Source: an uncultured Flavobacteriales bacterium (lineage in GTDB: Bacteria > Bacteroidota > Bacteroidia > Flavobacteriales_E > Vicingaceae). From it: a DNA stretch of 32,132 nt. The stretch is from the NCBI GenBank assembly GCA_913056345.1, contig CAJXMH010000033.1:1-32132 (forward strand), given 5' to 3'. Below, piece by piece: positions 24,999-32,132 of this stretch. Made by a program: the position numbers and the translations under genes. The notes under the pieces were generated by a model that had not been told where the DNA came from, did no database searches, and saw only the letters and a program-made list of their open reading frames with translations. Every line of letters begins with the position of its first letter. Positions within the stretch are counted from its first letter, which is position 1.

Positions 24999-25006
24999 TA
25001 AAAGTA
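24999..25006 (-). promoter_or_regulatory. near-consensus -7 box for ppx
   Basis: TACTTTTA on the minus strand has one mismatch to TAnnTTTG and ends 5 nt before the ATG at 24993, the same spacing as other starts here. It supports that ATG and suggests ppx can be transcribed apart from ppk1. Confidence 0.35.
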
Positions 25007-25041
25007 AGCAATGTAGCTATAAAAAGAACATTTAGCTTGCA

Positions 25042-27114
25042 TCAAGCCTCTTCTAATGCCTTAAAGTAATCGTAAAGCTCATACTGAGAGCGAAAAGTAG
25101 CTTTTTTACCTTTTGGCTTATACTGATTGCTAAGTGCTTCATCCCAATAACGCGACTTCACATTGTCTTTCAACTGATAGTTTAGCACGGTCTTTAGGAT
25201 CGAGCGCACCTTTTCATCATAAATAGGCACCATTACCTCTACTCTTCCATCTAAGTTTCTTTTCATCCAATCAGCAGAACCGATAAATATTTTCTCTTCT
25301 CCACCATTGGCAAATAGTATAATACGAGCATGTTCCAACAAACGGTCCACTATACTGATCGCTTCAATGTTTTCGCTTAAGCCTTCGACACCGTTTAAAA
25401 TATTGTTGATGCTCCTGGCAATTAGTTTCACTTCCACTCCCGCCTGACTTGCTTCATAAACTTTTTCAGCTAAGCCTTTATCTTGCATAGAGTTTACTTT
25501 GATGATCATGTAGGCCTCTTTGCCTGCTTTTGCATTTGCAATTTCAGTCTCAATCAATGCATTTAAAGCCTCTCTAGTGTTGAATGGAGAAACAAGCAAC
25601 TCTTTAAAGGTGTAACGTTTGTAATTATCCTTAAAGAATTTAAACACCTTATTAACCTCTGAAGTGATTTGTTTGTGACAGGTTAGCAGCGCATGGTCAC
25701 AATAAAGCTTAGCCGTTCCTTCATGAAAATTTCCGGTCCCAATGTGGGCATAACGCACTGCCTTACCATTCTCATGTCGCTTGATCAACAATAACTTAGT
25801 GTGCACCTTTAATCCAGGTGCCCCAAAAATCACCTGCACCCCTTCATCTTGCAATTTATCGGCATAGTTCATGTTCGATTCTTCATCAAACCGAGCCTTT
25901 AATTCTACCACCACCGTTACCTTCTTCCCGTTTCTTGCTGCATTGATCAGGCTGTGAACTACCTTGGAACTTTTACTCACCAAACGGTAGACCGTTATTT
26001 TAATGTTACTCACTGCAGGGTCAATAGCAGCTTCTCTCAAAAGGTCAATGATATGATGGTATGATTGATAAGGGTAGCTCAATAAAATATCTTGCTTTCG
26101 AATAGCTTCAAAAACACTTTCGGTAGATTCTAAGATCGGATGTTCAAGTGCTGGAAGTGGTCTATAACGCAGGTGAGCGGCTCCAATTTTAGGAAAGTCG
26201 ATGTAGTCTTTAAAATTATGGTACCGGCCTCCCGCTACTAAAATATCGTCAGGCTCCATGCCCACTTTACGGCTAATAAACTTCAAAAGATCTTTGGGCA
26301 TTTCCTCATCATAGACCAAACGCACTGGATCTCCTTTCTTTCGGTTTTTAAGGCTAACGGCTAACTTTTCCATCAGCCCTGTAGTTACATCATCTTCTAT
26401 GTCTAACTCAGCATCACGGGTAATTTTGATGGTGTAGGCCTCAATGTGGTCAAAGTGGAAAATATGGAAAATATCATGCAGCTTAGCGCGAATCACATCA
26501 TCTAGCAAAATAATATTACGTCTTCCTTTTTCATCGGCCATAACGTAGAATCGAGAAACTACAGCAGAGGGAACTTCGAGTAAGGCATAGCGCACATTTA
26601 CCGCTTTTTTGGCATTACCGCTGTAGAACTTAATAGCCAAGTAAATGGCCTTACCGTTAAGCTCAGGCAGATCGCGATCTTCACTTAAAATCACAGGCAC
26701 TAAAGTTGGCCTCACTACCTGGTCAAAGTGTTTACTAACAGATGCTAGCTGGCTCTCATTCAACTCCTTTTCATTGAGGAAGAAAATGTTTTCCTCCTCC
26801 AGTTCAACCTTGAGCTTATTATAAGTTTCTTCAAAGCGATCTTGCAACTCTTGATTTTTGGCATAGATGGCTTTAAGGGTTTTTTTCGGGTTGAAACCTA
26901 ATAGAGGAGTGGCTCTTTTACCATAACGGGACATTTTCTGCACCGTTGGTACGCGAACCCTAAAAAACTCATCCAGATTACTAGAAAAAATACCTAAAAA
27001 TTTTAAGCGTTCAATTAAAGGCACATGAGGATCTTCTGCCTCCTGCAGCACTCTTTCATTAAATGAAAGCCAACTGATCTCTCTGTCGTGAAAACGTAAA
27101 GCCTTTTTAGTCAT
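25042..27114 (-). CDS. ppk1: polyphosphate kinase 1
   Basis: A 690-residue PPK1 that reversibly polymerises the ATP gamma-phosphate into polyphosphate. All four family domains are recognisable: N-terminal (residues ~5-110, FHDREISWLSFNERVL), head (~115-310), and the two phospholipase-D-like C domains (~315-690). The autophosphorylated histidines align with E. coli His435 and His454 as His438 (VHTKLLLI) and His457 (YAHIGTGNFHEGTA), with ATP-contact Arg and Lys around. Its stop is about 48 bp from the ppx ATG. It is separated from valS by 76 bp, so the three may share a transcript. Confidence 0.95.
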   Translation of the reverse strand: MTKKALRFHDREISWLSFNERVLQEAEDPHVPLIERLKFLGIFSSNLDEFFRVRVPTVQKMSRYGKRATPLLGFNPKKTLKAIYAKNQELQDRFEETYNKLKVELEEENIFFLNEKELNESQLASVSKHFDQVVRPTLVPVILSEDRDLPELNGKAIYLAIKFYSGNAKKAVNVRYALLEVPSAVVSRFYVMADEKGRRNIILLDDVIRAKLHDIFHIFHFDHIEAYTIKITRDAELDIEDDVTTGLMEKLAVSLKNRKKGDPVRLVYDEEMPKDLLKFISRKVGMEPDDILVAGGRYHNFKDYIDFPKIGAAHLRYRPLPALEHPILESTESVFEAIRKQDILLSYPYQSYHHIIDLLREAAIDPAVSNIKITVYRLVSKSSKVVHSLINAARNGKKVTVVVELKARFDEESNMNYADKLQDEGVQVIFGAPGLKVHTKLLLIKRHENGKAVRYAHIGTGNFHEGTAKLYCDHALLTCHKQITSEVNKVFKFFKDNYKRYTFKELLVSPFNTREALNALIETEIANAKAGKEAYMIIKVNSMQDKGLAEKVYEASQAGVEVKLIARSINNILNGVEGLSENIEAISIVDRLLEHARIILFANGGEEKIFIGSADWMKRNLDGRVEVMVPIYDEKVRSILKTVLNYQLKDNVKSRYWDEALSNQYKPKGKKATFRSQYELYDYFKALEEA

Positions 27115-27190
27115 GCCTGCTTAGGTTAGCGTGTAAAAGAACGCTTTTCGTATTAATTTAATATTAATAGCGCTAGGATAGTAAAGCCGT

Positions 27191-29809
27191 TTAGAGCGCC
27201 TGTAGCTGCTTTTCAAGCAATTTCATTTTTTCCTCGGCGTCCATTTTCTTCTTTTGCTCCAACTCAACTACTTGTTTAGGTGCATTTTGCACGAAGCGCT
27301 CATTGGCTAACTTTTTCTCTACACTCTTTAAAAAACCGCTTAGGTAGCTGATCTCTTCTTCAATCTTCTTTTTTTCTTCCTCTAAATCAATTTGTCCGCC
27401 AATGGGTACAAAATACTCTTTTCCTGAAACTCTTAAAGCGATGCTGTTTGGAATTTCCTCATTGGATAAAGCAAGAGCTGCTGTGTTGGTTAGTTTAGAG
27501 ATTACAGCATTGTAAGGATTTTCCAATTCTGACTGTTGGTTTGTGTAGAGTTCCAACTGCTCTTTGAAAGGTATATTCTTTGACTTTCTGAGGTTTCTCA
27601 ATTCAATAATCAACTCTTTACTGTTTGAGAAGTCAGCTACCTTATGATCTAAATCTGCAATTGGCCAGCTGCCTACGGCTAAACAATCAGTAGCTTTCCG
27701 TTCACCAAGCAAGTGGTAGATCTCTTCAGTAATAAAAGGCATAAAAGGGTGCAGAACACTGAGGATTTTTTCAAAATGCGCCTTTGCTTGGAGGTAGGTT
27801 TTTTCTGCAATTGGCTTTCCGTATTCGGGCTTAATCATTTCCAAGTACCACGAACAAAACTCATCCCAAGTCAATTTGTAAACCGTCATTAAGCAATCAG
27901 AGATCCTAAACTTGTCGAAATTATGATTCAATTCTGTCAAGTTTTTGTTGAAAGTTGCCGCAAACCATTTGTCAGCCATTTCAGCCGCTTCAGTTGACTC
28001 TGCAGCAGCATCAATTTCCCATGACTTCAACAGGCGCATGGCATTCCAAATCTTATTGGAAAAGTTTCGTCCTTGCTGACAAAGATCTTCATTGAACAAA
28101 AGGTCATTTCCCGCTGGAGCACTTAACAACATACCAACTCGAACACCATCTGCACTGTGCTTTTCCATTAATTCAATGGGATCAGGTGAATTACCCAATT
28201 GTTTACTCATTTTTCTGCGCTGTTCATCACGCACCATACCTGTATAATACACATCGCTAAAGGGCTTTTCTCCTCGGTACTCATAGCCTGCCATGATCAT
28301 ACGAGCTACCCAAAAAAACATGATATCTGGAGCCGTGACCAAGGTAGCAGTAGGGTAATAATAGTTGATTTCTTCATTATCGGGGTCTTTAAAACCATCG
28401 AAGACCGAGATTGGCCACAACCACGAAGAAAACCAAGTGTCTAGGACATCCTCGTCTTGTCGTAAGTCAGTAAGGGCTAATTCTTTTCCACTTTTCTCAA
28501 TAGCTAATGGTAGGGCTTCTTCAGCAGTTTTGGCAATTACGAAATCCTTTGGTCCGTTACCGAAATAAAAAGCTGGAATTTGATGACCCCACCAAAGTTG
28601 ACGAGAAATACACCAATCTTTGATGTTTTCCATCCAATGCTTGTAAGTATTCTTGGTATTAGCCGGATGAAATTTAATGGTATCATCCATCACTTTCTCT
28701 AGGGCCGGTTTTGCCATTTCTTCCATATTACAAAACCATTGTAAAGAAAGCTTAGGTTCGATCACAGCGTCTGTTCGCTCTGAGCGACCAACTTTATTGG
28801 TGATCTCTTCAACTTTCACCAACAAGTCTTTTTCTTTTAACTCTTCAGCAATGGCATTGCGCACTTCAAAGCGATCTTGTCCTACGTAAAGCTGGGCACT
28901 TTCATTAAGGGTTCCATCATCGTTTAAAATATCAATGCTTTCCAAATTGTGCTTTACCCCTAACTCATAGTCATTGATATCGTGAGCAGGTGTTACTTTC
29001 AAACAGCCGGTTCCAAACTCTAAATCAACATATTCATCTTCTATAATTGGAATACTTCGATTGATCAAAGGCACGAGAGCTCGCTTACCTTTTATGTGAG
29101 TGTAGCGCTCATCATTTGGATTGATGCAAATAGCAGTATCACCTAGAATTGTTTCAGGTCGGGTAGTAGCAATGGTAAGTGTTTCTTCACTTCCTTCGAT
29201 TTGATAGTTGATGTAGTAAAGTTTAGACTGAACCTCTTTATGAACCACTTCCTCATCAGAAAGGGCCGTTTGCGCTGATGGATCCCAATTGATCATGCGT
29301 ACTCCACGGTAGATCATGCCTTTGTTGTAGAGGTCGATGAAAACGTCGATCACGGCATCTGACAAACTATCTTCTAGCGTAAAGCGGGTGCGATCCCAGT
29401 CGCAAGAGGCCCCTAGGCGCTTGAGCTGCTTTAGAATGGTGCCACCGTATTCTTCAGTCCATTCCCAAGCGTGTTTCATGAACTCTTCTCGGCTTAGGTC
29501 TTCTTTTTTGATTCCTTGAGCCGCTAACTTCTTAACTACTTTTGCTTCGGTGGCAATAGAAGCGTGGTCAGTTCCAGGCACCCAGCAAGCGTTTTTGCCT
29601 TCTAATCGCGCTTTGCGAATCAAAACATCTTGAATGGTGTTGTTGAGCATATGCCCCATGTGGAGCACCCCTGTTACATTGGGTGGCGGAATTAAAACTG
29701 TGTAAGGTTCTCTTTCATCGGGCTGTGACTTAAAAAAACCTTCTTCCTGCCAATGCTGGTACCATTTTGCTTCGCTCTTTGCAGAATCGTAATTCTTGGG
29801 AATTTCCAT
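27191..29809 (-). CDS. valS: valine--tRNA ligase
   Basis: An 872-residue class I aminoacyl-tRNA synthetase that charges tRNA-Val. The signature HIGH motif appears as HMGH in [16 protein letters not shown] (near residue 50), and KMSKS as KMSKQLGNS near residue 530. The CP1 editing domain includes the [20 protein letters not shown] stretch. A C-terminal coiled coil (about 810-870, many Glu/Lys heptads) binds tRNA, as in other ValRS. No anomaly beyond the KMSKQ variant. It begins downstream of the tandem T9SS region and is the first gene of the valS-ppk1-ppx series. Confidence 0.96.
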   Translation of the reverse strand: MEIPKNYDSAKSEAKWYQHWQEEGFFKSQPDEREPYTVLIPPPNVTGVLHMGHMLNNTIQDVLIRKARLEGKNACWVPGTDHASIATEAKVVKKLAAQGIKKEDLSREEFMKHAWEWTEEYGGTILKQLKRLGASCDWDRTRFTLEDSLSDAVIDVFIDLYNKGMIYRGVRMINWDPSAQTALSDEEVVHKEVQSKLYYINYQIEGSEETLTIATTRPETILGDTAICINPNDERYTHIKGKRALVPLINRSIPIIEDEYVDLEFGTGCLKVTPAHDINDYELGVKHNLESIDILNDDGTLNESAQLYVGQDRFEVRNAIAEELKEKDLLVKVEEITNKVGRSERTDAVIEPKLSLQWFCNMEEMAKPALEKVMDDTIKFHPANTKNTYKHWMENIKDWCISRQLWWGHQIPAFYFGNGPKDFVIAKTAEEALPLAIEKSGKELALTDLRQDEDVLDTWFSSWLWPISVFDGFKDPDNEEINYYYPTATLVTAPDIMFFWVARMIMAGYEYRGEKPFSDVYYTGMVRDEQRRKMSKQLGNSPDPIELMEKHSADGVRVGMLLSAPAGNDLLFNEDLCQQGRNFSNKIWNAMRLLKSWEIDAAAESTEAAEMADKWFAATFNKNLTELNHNFDKFRISDCLMTVYKLTWDEFCSWYLEMIKPEYGKPIAEKTYLQAKAHFEKILSVLHPFMPFITEEIYHLLGERKATDCLAVGSWPIADLDHKVADFSNSKELIIELRNLRKSKNIPFKEQLELYTNQQSELENPYNAVISKLTNTAALALSNEEIPNSIALRVSGKEYFVPIGGQIDLEEEKKKIEEEISYLSGFLKSVEKKLANERFVQNAPKQVVELEQKKKMDAEEKMKLLEKQLQAL

Positions 29810-29827
29810 GCTTCAATTTTAAGGGTG

Positions 29828-29835
29828 CAAAGGTA
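29828..29835 (-). promoter_or_regulatory. -7 box for valS
   Basis: TACCTTTG on the minus strand is a perfect TAnnTTTG match ending 18 nt before the valS ATG at 29809. No good -33 TTTG at the expected distance; a second TTTG lies too close upstream. Confidence 0.5.
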
Positions 29836-29874
29836 ATTGATGCAAAGCAGAAATCTAAAGTCTTTTTGAATCTC

Positions 29875-29962
29875 CACTGCTGCTCTCGATACAAATTGAA
29901 ATTAGCTCATTTTAAAAATTACAACACCGCTGCCGTTGCTTTTCAATTCACTCGATCAGCTA
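29875..29962 (-). repeat. 88-bp inverted-repeat element, copy 1
   Basis: It matches copy 2 (31832-31919) without gaps at 80 of 88 positions. Within it, AATTGAAA (29894-29901) pairs with TTTCAATT (29941-29948), and GCT and CGA further out also pair, giving an imperfect hairpin with internal bulges and a loop of about 39 nt. It lies downstream of a T9SS cargo gene in both copies. The nature is unknown: an unusual terminator, a recombination sequence, or a remnant of mobile DNA. Confidence 0.7.
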
Positions 29963-29965
29963 GTA

Positions 29966-30070
29966 AAAAGTTCTATTATTCTTTTCTCCTCTTTTTCTCT
30001 TATTCTTTTCCTCTCTTCCCCTCTTATACTCTTTTTCTCTTCCTCTTTTCCACTCTTCTGCTCTACTACT
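29966..30070 (-). repeat. purine-rich 3' tract after T9SS gene, copy 1
   Basis: On the minus strand the ~100 nt after the stop are nearly all A and G, built of short variants such as AAAGAG, AGGAAGAG and TATAAGAG. This is the RNA 3' region of the T9SS gene. The related tract at about 31933-32033 has an extra TATAAGAG unit, so the tract varies by short repeat number. Confidence 0.65.
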
Positions 30071-31657
30071 TTACCGCTTCATCACTTTCTCTTCCTTCAC
30101 CAAGCCTCCTTGCTCATCTTCCACGCGAAGCAGGTACAAGGCCGGCTCTAACTCTGCAATATTTATTTCAATAATGTGGCTTTGTTCGGTTTGCTCCATG
30201 ATCAGCCTGCCTTTGAGGTCGTATAATTTTAGCTGCAAGTTTTGTATAAAGCCATATTGCTTGATCTTGAGTAGTTCTGTGGTAGGATTGGGATACACTA
30301 CAATTTCTTCTTGTTTTTTCTGTGGTGCTTCTATGCCTACTGCTCCAATTCTGGGCCAATGGTAAACGCTATCAATGTAGCCTACTTTAGTAAAGTAGTC
30401 AAAGCTTTGGGCAGTAGGGTTAAGGTTTTCGCTGCATTGCGCTACAAACCACATACCTCCGCTTGAGGTAGGGTGTATATCCTGAATGTAACAATAATCG
30501 TTTAAAGGCAGGTAATATTCCCAATGCTTTTGGCCTTGATTGTTAAGCGCAAAAAGCGCTAAATCAGTATTCCATCTTTCTGGAGCCGTGTTATTAAATC
30601 TCTTACTTGCTGCTAAGTAAAACAAATCATTTTCTACCTTCTTGAATGGCTGTTCACCCAAAGAAGATTTCTCAGCAGTATCAATTCTGCCATATGCATA
30701 GGCCGTTCCCATTTCCTGTAGACTGCTCATCGATCTCACTGCTACTGCCATATCAGAATAATAGGCAGGATTTGGATTGGGAGTAGCCGAAAAGGATTGC
30801 ACAAAATTAATGACTGGTCCAACGGCAAGAAAGTTTCCATTAGCACTTGGCTCAATTACCACTTGGCGATCGTACGGGTTCGGAGGATTGATGACATGGG
30901 TTTGGTAATTACTGCTTATAGTTTGAGCGGTATTGGGTATAAGGCTTAAATTAGTATCTATTTTAGCTAAGGCAGCACCAAAAGGCGGGTTTGAATCGCT
31001 TAACAATACGTTTGAGCTTACTATAAAATTGGCATTTAAAGAGTCATAAATAGCATCTTCAATAAAACCGAAAAAATCAAAACAAAAAAATGAATTGATT
31101 GACCATGAATTATTTTGCAAATTGTGTTTTAAAACAAAGGCTTTAGAAAACGGAAAGGTGCGAACCCTAAATCCGCCAAATAAATACACAGATGAATTGA
31201 TGGCAATGGTTTTAAAAACAACTAGTTCTCGAAAATTAGAATCCAATAAAGGCAGTGTTCTTATGGAATCATAATCATTTCTTGCACCTATTTTATACCA
31301 GATGGTACTTCGTCCATTAAGTGCAGAATCTGCTAAACCACCTGCTTTGTACCAATTACCATTGCCCAACTCTTCAAAGTGCATGATATAAGTAAGGTGA
31401 TCCTGAATTTGCAGAGAATCATTAATTTGATTCACCGCATTATTGATTATACTAAATTTTGCTTGCCTAAGGTCTTCACTACCGGTATAAGTATTACCAC
31501 TCATTTGATTATTGTACAGCAAATTCAAGCTTTCACTTGAGTCTAAGTAACTACCGACTACAATGTGGCTGGCAAATTCTTGATTTCTCACCAACGACTG
31601 AGAAAAGAATTCAGGTGATATACTAAATAGGACAACGTATAAATAAAGTTTTTTCAT
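30071..31657 (-). CDS. T9SS-secreted protein with type A sorting domain
   Basis: About 528 residues from the ATG at 31657, chosen because MKKLYLYVVLFSISPEFFSQS makes a normal signal peptide. ATGs at 31666 and 31699 are alternatives. The body (about 430 residues) holds beta-strand-rich repeats, perhaps a propeller-like structure (phrases such as FYLAASKRFNNTAP and TSSGGMWFVAQC), but no family I can name. The C-terminal ~75 residues are a Por-secretion sorting domain (VVYPNPTTELLKIKQYG, YDLKGRLIMEQT, PALYLLRVEDEQGG). It would be exported by the type IX system. A tandem paralogue lies upstream on the same strand (32034 onward), with a shared 3' region. Confidence 0.85.
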   Translation of the reverse strand: MKKLYLYVVLFSISPEFFSQSLVRNQEFASHIVVGSYLDSSESLNLLYNNQMSGNTYTGSEDLRQAKFSIINNAVNQINDSLQIQDHLTYIMHFEELGNGNWYKAGGLADSALNGRSTIWYKIGARNDYDSIRTLPLLDSNFRELVVFKTIAINSSVYLFGGFRVRTFPFSKAFVLKHNLQNNSWSINSFFCFDFFGFIEDAIYDSLNANFIVSSNVLLSDSNPPFGAALAKIDTNLSLIPNTAQTISSNYQTHVINPPNPYDRQVVIEPSANGNFLAVGPVINFVQSFSATPNPNPAYYSDMAVAVRSMSSLQEMGTAYAYGRIDTAEKSSLGEQPFKKVENDLFYLAASKRFNNTAPERWNTDLALFALNNQGQKHWEYYLPLNDYCYIQDIHPTSSGGMWFVAQCSENLNPTAQSFDYFTKVGYIDSVYHWPRIGAVGIEAPQKKQEEIVVYPNPTTELLKIKQYGFIQNLQLKLYDLKGRLIMEQTEQSHIIEINIAELEPALYLLRVEDEQGGLVKEEKVMKR

Positions 31658-31725
31658 TTTATACATATTAATCAAAGAAAAAGCAGGTAGGTAAAACAAT
31701 AGGTATTTCGTCGGCTTTCATGTCT

Positions 31726-31756
31726 CTAAGATAATAGACTTCAACGACATATCAAA
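31726..31756 (-). promoter_or_regulatory. promoter of the T9SS gene at 30071
   Basis: Minus strand: TTTG (31753-31756), then 19 bp, then TATCTTAG (31726-31733), one mismatch from TAnnTTTG. The spacing fits the Bacteroidota -33/-7 pattern and predicts a 5' leader of about 60 nt before the ATG at 31657. Confidence 0.45.
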
Positions 31757-31831
31757 TTGTTTCGACAAAAAACAATCTACAATACGAACAATACTTAAAA
31801 GCAATTCATTGGTAAAAATTTACTTTTCTTT

Positions 31832-31919
31832 CACTGCTGCTCTCCATACAAATTGAAATTAGCTCATTAGGAAAACCATAACACCGCTGCCGTTACTTTT
31901 CAATTCACTCGATCAGCTA
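31832..31919 (-). repeat. 88-bp inverted-repeat element, copy 2
   Basis: Second copy of the element at 29875-29962, 1957 bp away and in the same orientation. The eight differences cluster in the loop side (31869-31879) and leave the AATTGAAA/TTTCAATT stem intact (31851-31858 with 31898-31905). Confidence 0.7.
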
Positions 31920-31932
31920 AGAGAAACTTTCC

Positions 31933-32033
31933 GCACTTTTACACTCATCTTCTCTTATACTTTTATTCTCTTCCCTTCTTATACTCTTATACTCTTTTTC
32001 TCTTCCTCTTTTCCACTCTTCTACTCTACTACT
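31933..32033 (-). repeat. purine-rich 3' tract, copy 2
   Basis: The same kind of tract after the stop of the partial T9SS gene at the window end. A stretch of more than 30 nt next to the stop is identical to copy 1 but for one base. Then the copies differ by short insertions, mainly TATAAGAG repeats. Confidence 0.65.
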
Positions 32034-32132
32034 TTACCGCTTCATCACTTTCTCTTCCTTCACCAACCCTCCCTTTTCATCTTCAACCCTTAACAAATAC
32101 AAAGCAGGTTTCAGCTCACCAAGGTTTAGTTC
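32034..32132 (-). CDS. T9SS sorting-domain protein, 3' end only (partial)
   Basis: The last 32 codons and the stop of a gene that continues past the window edge. The frame reads ELNLGELKPALYLLRVEDEK, then GGLVKEEKVMKR and a stop. This is the end of a Por-secretion domain, with about 25 of the last 30 residues identical to those of the gene at 30071. It shows a tandem paralogue arrangement. The rest of the protein cannot be described. Confidence 0.85.
   Translation of the reverse strand, partial: ELNLGELKPALYLLRVEDEKGGLVKEEKVMKR

Larger units (their letters stand above)
29810..30070 (-). other. gap holding valS promoter, 88-bp element and purine-rich tract
   Basis: Read on the minus strand from the T9SS gene towards valS, this stretch contains three parts: a purine-rich tract of about 100 nt directly after the T9SS stop codon (30070 to about 29965), the 88-bp inverted-repeat element, and the valS promoter. 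The same tract and element occur again at 31832-32033. No coding potential beyond shadow frames. Confidence 0.7.
31658..32033 (-). other. gap between tandem T9SS genes
   Basis: This 376-bp stretch contains the promoter for the gene at 30071 (31726-31756), AT-rich sequence of no recognised kind (about 31760-31830), element copy 2 (31832-31919) and purine-tract copy 2 (about 31933-32033). No further gene is seen. Confidence 0.65.

Noticed and set aside
29875-29962. 88-bp element as an integron attC site
   Set aside because: The bulged stem is reminiscent, but no GTTRRRY/RYYYAAC core boxes and no integrase in the window.
29767-30174. 135-residue plus-strand open frame over the pyrimidine-rich tract
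   Set aside because: It reads low-complexity Phe/Ser/Leu repeats from the tract antisense to the valS start and the T9SS 3' end; no homology-like segment and no start signal.

Overview
The window comes from a chromosome of the phylum Bacteroidota. The evidence is the 16S rRNA sequence, promoters of the TAnnTTTG type, proteins with Por-secretion (type IX, T9SS) C-terminal sorting domains, a TonB-dependent receptor with an N-terminal carboxypeptidase-regulatory-like domain, and very few Shine-Dalgarno sequences. I cannot place the genus from sequence alone. Most of the window is ordinary housekeeping and envelope biology. I see no CRISPR array, no insertion sequence with a transposase, no prophage and no tRNA gene.

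Layout. 1-1390: the 5' two thirds of a 16S rRNA gene on the minus strand, and upstream of it a long leader with three tandem promoters. 1387-4502: a truncated short-chain dehydrogenase (SDR) copy, an AT-rich polytopic membrane protein, and an intact SDR paralogue. 4571-7771: a small Smr-domain protein and a small membrane protein (plus strand), convergent with a WG-repeat exported protein and a CoA-type Nudix hydrolase (minus strand, ATGA overlap). 7915-11056: an MltF-like lytic transglycosylase lipoprotein, an M16 peptidase and a convergent Nudix protein. 11129-16492: a TonB-dependent receptor, an M49-like zinc peptidase lipoprotein, an NlpE/META lipoprotein and a DUF2892 membrane protein.

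16497-22323: a minus-strand operon of PASTA protein, T9SS cargo protein and RluD-type pseudouridine synthase, divergent from ddl (D-Ala-D-Ala ligase) and an O-methyltransferase. 22333-22922: a HicAB toxin-antitoxin locus whose toxin gene carries two in-frame stop codons while the antitoxin is intact. 22997-24016: meaB, which services a B12-dependent methylmalonyl-CoA mutase. 24073-29809: ppx, ppk1 and valS, all on the minus strand, which places both polyphosphate enzymes together. 29810-32132: a T9SS cargo protein and the 3' end of a tandem paralogue. Both genes are followed by the same purine-rich tract and the same 88-bp inverted-repeat element.

The observations most worth checking are the triple rRNA promoter array with a hairpin just after each -7 box; the T9SS gene 3' cassette, whose non-coding part is better conserved than the coding part; the dead hicA next to an intact hicB; and the recurring placement of TAnnTTTG boxes 4-7 nt before start codons, which predicts leaderless mRNAs for several genes and fixes several start sites.
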